A stretch of DNA of 64,000 nucleotides from the NCBI GenBank assembly GCA_023444095.1, contig JAEZRP010000010.1:55051-119050 (forward strand). The letters run 5' to 3'. The notes under the pieces were generated by a model. That model did not search any database and was not told the DNA's origin. It was given only the letters and a program-made list of their open reading frames with translations. Within the stretch, counting starts at the first letter, position 1, and each line of letters begins with the position of its first letter. Shown one piece after another: positions 62,429 to 64,000 of this stretch. Source of the stretch: Bacillota bacterium. GTDB taxonomy: Bacteria; Bacillota; Clostridia; Christensenellales; Aristaeellaceae. The translations under genes were made by a program, and so were the position numbers.

Positions 62429-63372
62429 TTCGTTTTCACCGGAACCTGCACGGAGGCCATGACGCCGGCGAGCACTTTCGAGGACGTCATGTTGCGCATG
62501 CGCGCCTCGGGGCTCAGAACCAGGCGGTGCGCCAGCACGGGATCGGCCATCTTCTGAACGTCGTCGGGGGTTACGTAGTCGCGGCCCTCCATGAGCGCGA
62601 AAGCCTGCGACGCCTTGACGAGCGAGATTGCCGCGCGCGTCGAGACGCCCAGCTGCAAGGCGCCGCTCTTTCGGGACGAAGCCGCAATCTGCGCGATGTA
62701 GGCGCGCACCTCCTTCGCCGCGTACACCGTGTCCATCTGCTGCTGGAGCTTCAGGATGTCCTGCGAGGTGCAGATGGGTTCGAGGCTATCCATGGGCCGC
62801 GCGCCCGCCGTGTACCTTTCGAGGATATCGGCCTCCTCGTCCGCCGTGGGGTAGCCGATCGACACGCGCATGAAGAAGCGATCAAGCTGCGCCTCGGGGA
62901 GCGGGTACGTGCCCACAAAGTCCACCGGGTTCTGGGTCGCGAGCACCATGAAAGGCTGGGGCATGCGGTAGGTCTTGCCGTCGACCGTTACCTGACCCTC
63001 CTCCATGACCTCGAGAAGCGACGACTGCGTCTTGGGCGAGGTTCTGTTGATCTCGTCGCACAGGACCATCTGGCTCATGACGAGCCCCTCGCGGTACTCG
63101 AGTTCGCCGGTCTTGAAGTTCACGATGGAGAAACCCGTGATGTCTGACGGCGTGATGTCGGGCGTAAACTGAATGCGCTTGAACGAGCAGTCGATGGAGC
63201 GCGCCATGGCGGAAGCAAGCGTCGTCTTGCCCACGCCCGGGACGTCCTCGATGAGCACGTGGCCGCGGCAGAGCATGGCGATCATGATCAGCTCGACCGC
63301 CTCCTGCTTCCCTACGATGACCTTGCCCACGTTCTTGGTCAAAAGCTGCGCAAAGCGCTGTGTCACTTGCAT
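62425..63372 (-). CDS. MoxR family AAA ATPase
   Basis: A 315-residue AAA+ chaperone-type ATPase with EDVPGVGKTTLASAMAR (Walker A), LCDEINRTSPKTQSSLLEVM (Walker B) and the ATQNPVDFVGTYPLPEAQLD sensor region. Start at ATG 63372 with GGGAG upstream. An ORF extension to 63444 lies in the leader. First gene of the MoxR-DUF58-transglutaminase operon. Confidence 0.93.
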   Translation of the reverse strand: MQVTQRFAQLLTKNVGKVIVGKQEAVELIMIAMLCRGHVLIEDVPGVGKTTLASAMARSIDCSFKRIQFTPDITPSDITGFSIVNFKTGELEYREGLVMSQMVLCDEINRTSPKTQSSLLEVMEEGQVTVDGKTYRMPQPFMVLATQNPVDFVGTYPLPEAQLDRFFMRVSIGYPTADEEADILERYTAGARPMDSLEPICTSQDILKLQQQMDTVYAAKEVRAYIAQIAASSRKSGALQLGVSTRAAISLVKASQAFALMEGRDYVTPDDVQKMADPVLAHRLVLSPEARMRNMTSSKVLAGVMASVQVPVKTK

Positions 63373-63446
63373 TGATTTATCTCCCTTTGTTTTTCGGTTA
63401 GACTGAGGGAACGCGTTTCGCGTTCCAGGCAGAAATCGCCGCATAT

Positions 63447-63475
63447 AGTATACGATACGCGCAACCGCGTTTCAA
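63447..63475 (-). promoter_or_regulatory. Promoter of the MoxR operon, with a leader hairpin
   Basis: Minus strand TTGAAA (63475-63470), 17-base spacer, TATACT (63452-63447). The leader of about 70 bases contains an 8-bp hairpin GGAACGCG/CGCGTTCC at 63426-63408. The rest of the gap to 63655 holds nothing I can support. Confidence 0.7.
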
Positions 63476-63655
63476 GCGCGCGCCGGGAAAGCGCGCGAAA
63501 GTGCGTGAATCTTTCACGATATGGTCTCAATTCTGCCCCGCTCCCCCAGACACCCATACATATATATTCCACATCCCTCATATTTATCCAGCAACCATTT
63601 GCACCCCGCGGAACGCCCATTCGTCAGCTCTTTCGTCTTTCCAAAATCAAATTCG

Positions 63656-63790
63656 GTCGTCCGGGGCTTGCGCCCACGAACGACCGACGGATGTTATTCT
63701 GCTTTCACTCAGTCTGGGATTCCAAAGGAGCAATGTCCCTTTGGTGGAAGTTCCGGAGGGCAAGACCCTTCGGCGTTCCCTTCCCCATCC
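63656..63790. repeat. Dispersed composite hairpin repeat, copy 4 (left arm absent)
   Basis: Central hairpin GGTCGTCCGGGGCTTG...CGAACGACC (63656-63686), then the right arm only: 63722-63744 (CCAAAGGAG.../...CCCTTTGG) and 63753-63773 (CCGGAGGG/CCCTTCGG), ending GGCGTTCCCTTCCCCATCCTA. The tuf stop codon follows 8 bases further on. Confidence 0.65.
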
Positions 63791-63797
63791 TATTCTC

Positions 63798-64000
63798 TTA
63801 CTTCACGTCCGGCAGAACCTTCGTCACGACGCCCGAGCCGACCGTGCGGCCGCCCTCGCGAATGGCGAAGCGCAGTCCTTCCTCGCACGCGATGGGCGTG
63901 ATGAGGGTGATGTCCATGTCGATGTTGTCCCCCGGCATCACCATCTCGACGCCGTCCGGCAACTTGATGTTCCCCGTCACGTCCGTCGTCCGGAAGTAGA
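63798..64000 (-). CDS. tuf: Elongation factor Tu, C-terminal part (cut by window edge)
   Basis: The last 66 codons of EF-Tu, domain III: FRTTDVTGNIKLPDGVEMV, MPGDNIDMDITLITPIA, FAIREGGRTVGSGVVTKVL, stop TAA. Highly conserved, so identity is safe. The start lies beyond 64000. A repeat copy follows its stop codon. Confidence 0.97.
   Translation of the reverse strand, partial: YFRTTDVTGNIKLPDGVEMVMPGDNIDMDITLITPIACEEGLRFAIREGGRTVGSGVVTKVLPDVK

Overview
The window is about 64 kb of GC-rich bacterial chromosome, most of it transcribed on the minus strand. The gene content fits a Gram-positive Clostridia-type anaerobe: a YhcN/YlaJ-type spore lipoprotein, a TGS-uridine kinase fusion, QueH, DUF1461 and Amidase_6 proteins. 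The promoters are near-consensus TTGACA/TATAAT with 16-18 bp spacers, and Shine-Dalgarno sequences are strong. I cannot name the species. The main compositional break is an AT-rich stretch at 38.6-42.5 kb, which is an integrated element. The secreted-protein genes at 28.8-29.3 kb and 36.3-38.3 kb also look less GC-rich than their surroundings.

Layout. 1-1.4 kb: start of the F-type ATP synthase operon (atpI-like, atpB, atpE, atpF; minus strand). 1.6-13.0 kb: a nine-gene branched-chain amino acid operon, ilvB-ilvN-ilvC-ilvD-leuA-cimA-leuC-leuD-leuB. Its consensus promoter is followed by two successive short ORFs rich in Leu/Val/Ile codons, each ending just before a Rho-independent terminator, so it appears to be a tandem attenuator. 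CimA plus LeuCDB gives a threonine-independent isoleucine route. 13.0-14.4 kb: queH, a 64-residue conserved protein and a secreted-type amidase domain. 14.4-19.4 kb: two translationally coupled GGDEF/HD-GYP proteins. 19.5-21.5 kb: a YeiH-type transporter divergent from a LysR regulator. 21.6-23.3 kb: a PqqD / HPr-kinase-like / Ser-His signal-peptidase-like cassette whose PqqD gene looks frameshifted. 23.4-30.7 kb: repair and redox genes (MsrAB, Ogt, Ada-like, MBL hydrolase, nitroreductase, aldo-keto reductase).

31.0-38.3 kb: two large extracytoplasmic proteins. One has 1524 residues with about 11 bacterial Ig-like repeats, a transglutaminase-like domain lacking its catalytic triad, and an NlpC/P60-like C-terminus. 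The other is a metallophosphoesterase. 38.6-42.5 kb: a 3.8-kb integrated element inserted in the 3' end of a tRNA-Thr gene. It has 45-bp direct repeats, a truncated tyrosine integrase, paired repeats near both ends, and an internally deleted SEC-C protein gene. 42.6-64 kb: housekeeping genes on the minus strand: a glycosyltransferase pair (one frameshifted), dnaE, a lipoprotein, a nucleoside kinase, tsaD, prfB, secA, the transglutaminase/DUF58/MoxR trio and the 3' end of tuf.

A dispersed repeat made of paired hairpins and a central hairpin occurs in at least four gene boundaries (49.2, 55.6, 58.7, 63.7 kb). One end abuts the TAG stop codon of the minus-strand gene in three of the four copies. 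The observations I rate highest are this repeat family, the tandem attenuator and the Ig-repeat protein with the dead transglutaminase-like domain.
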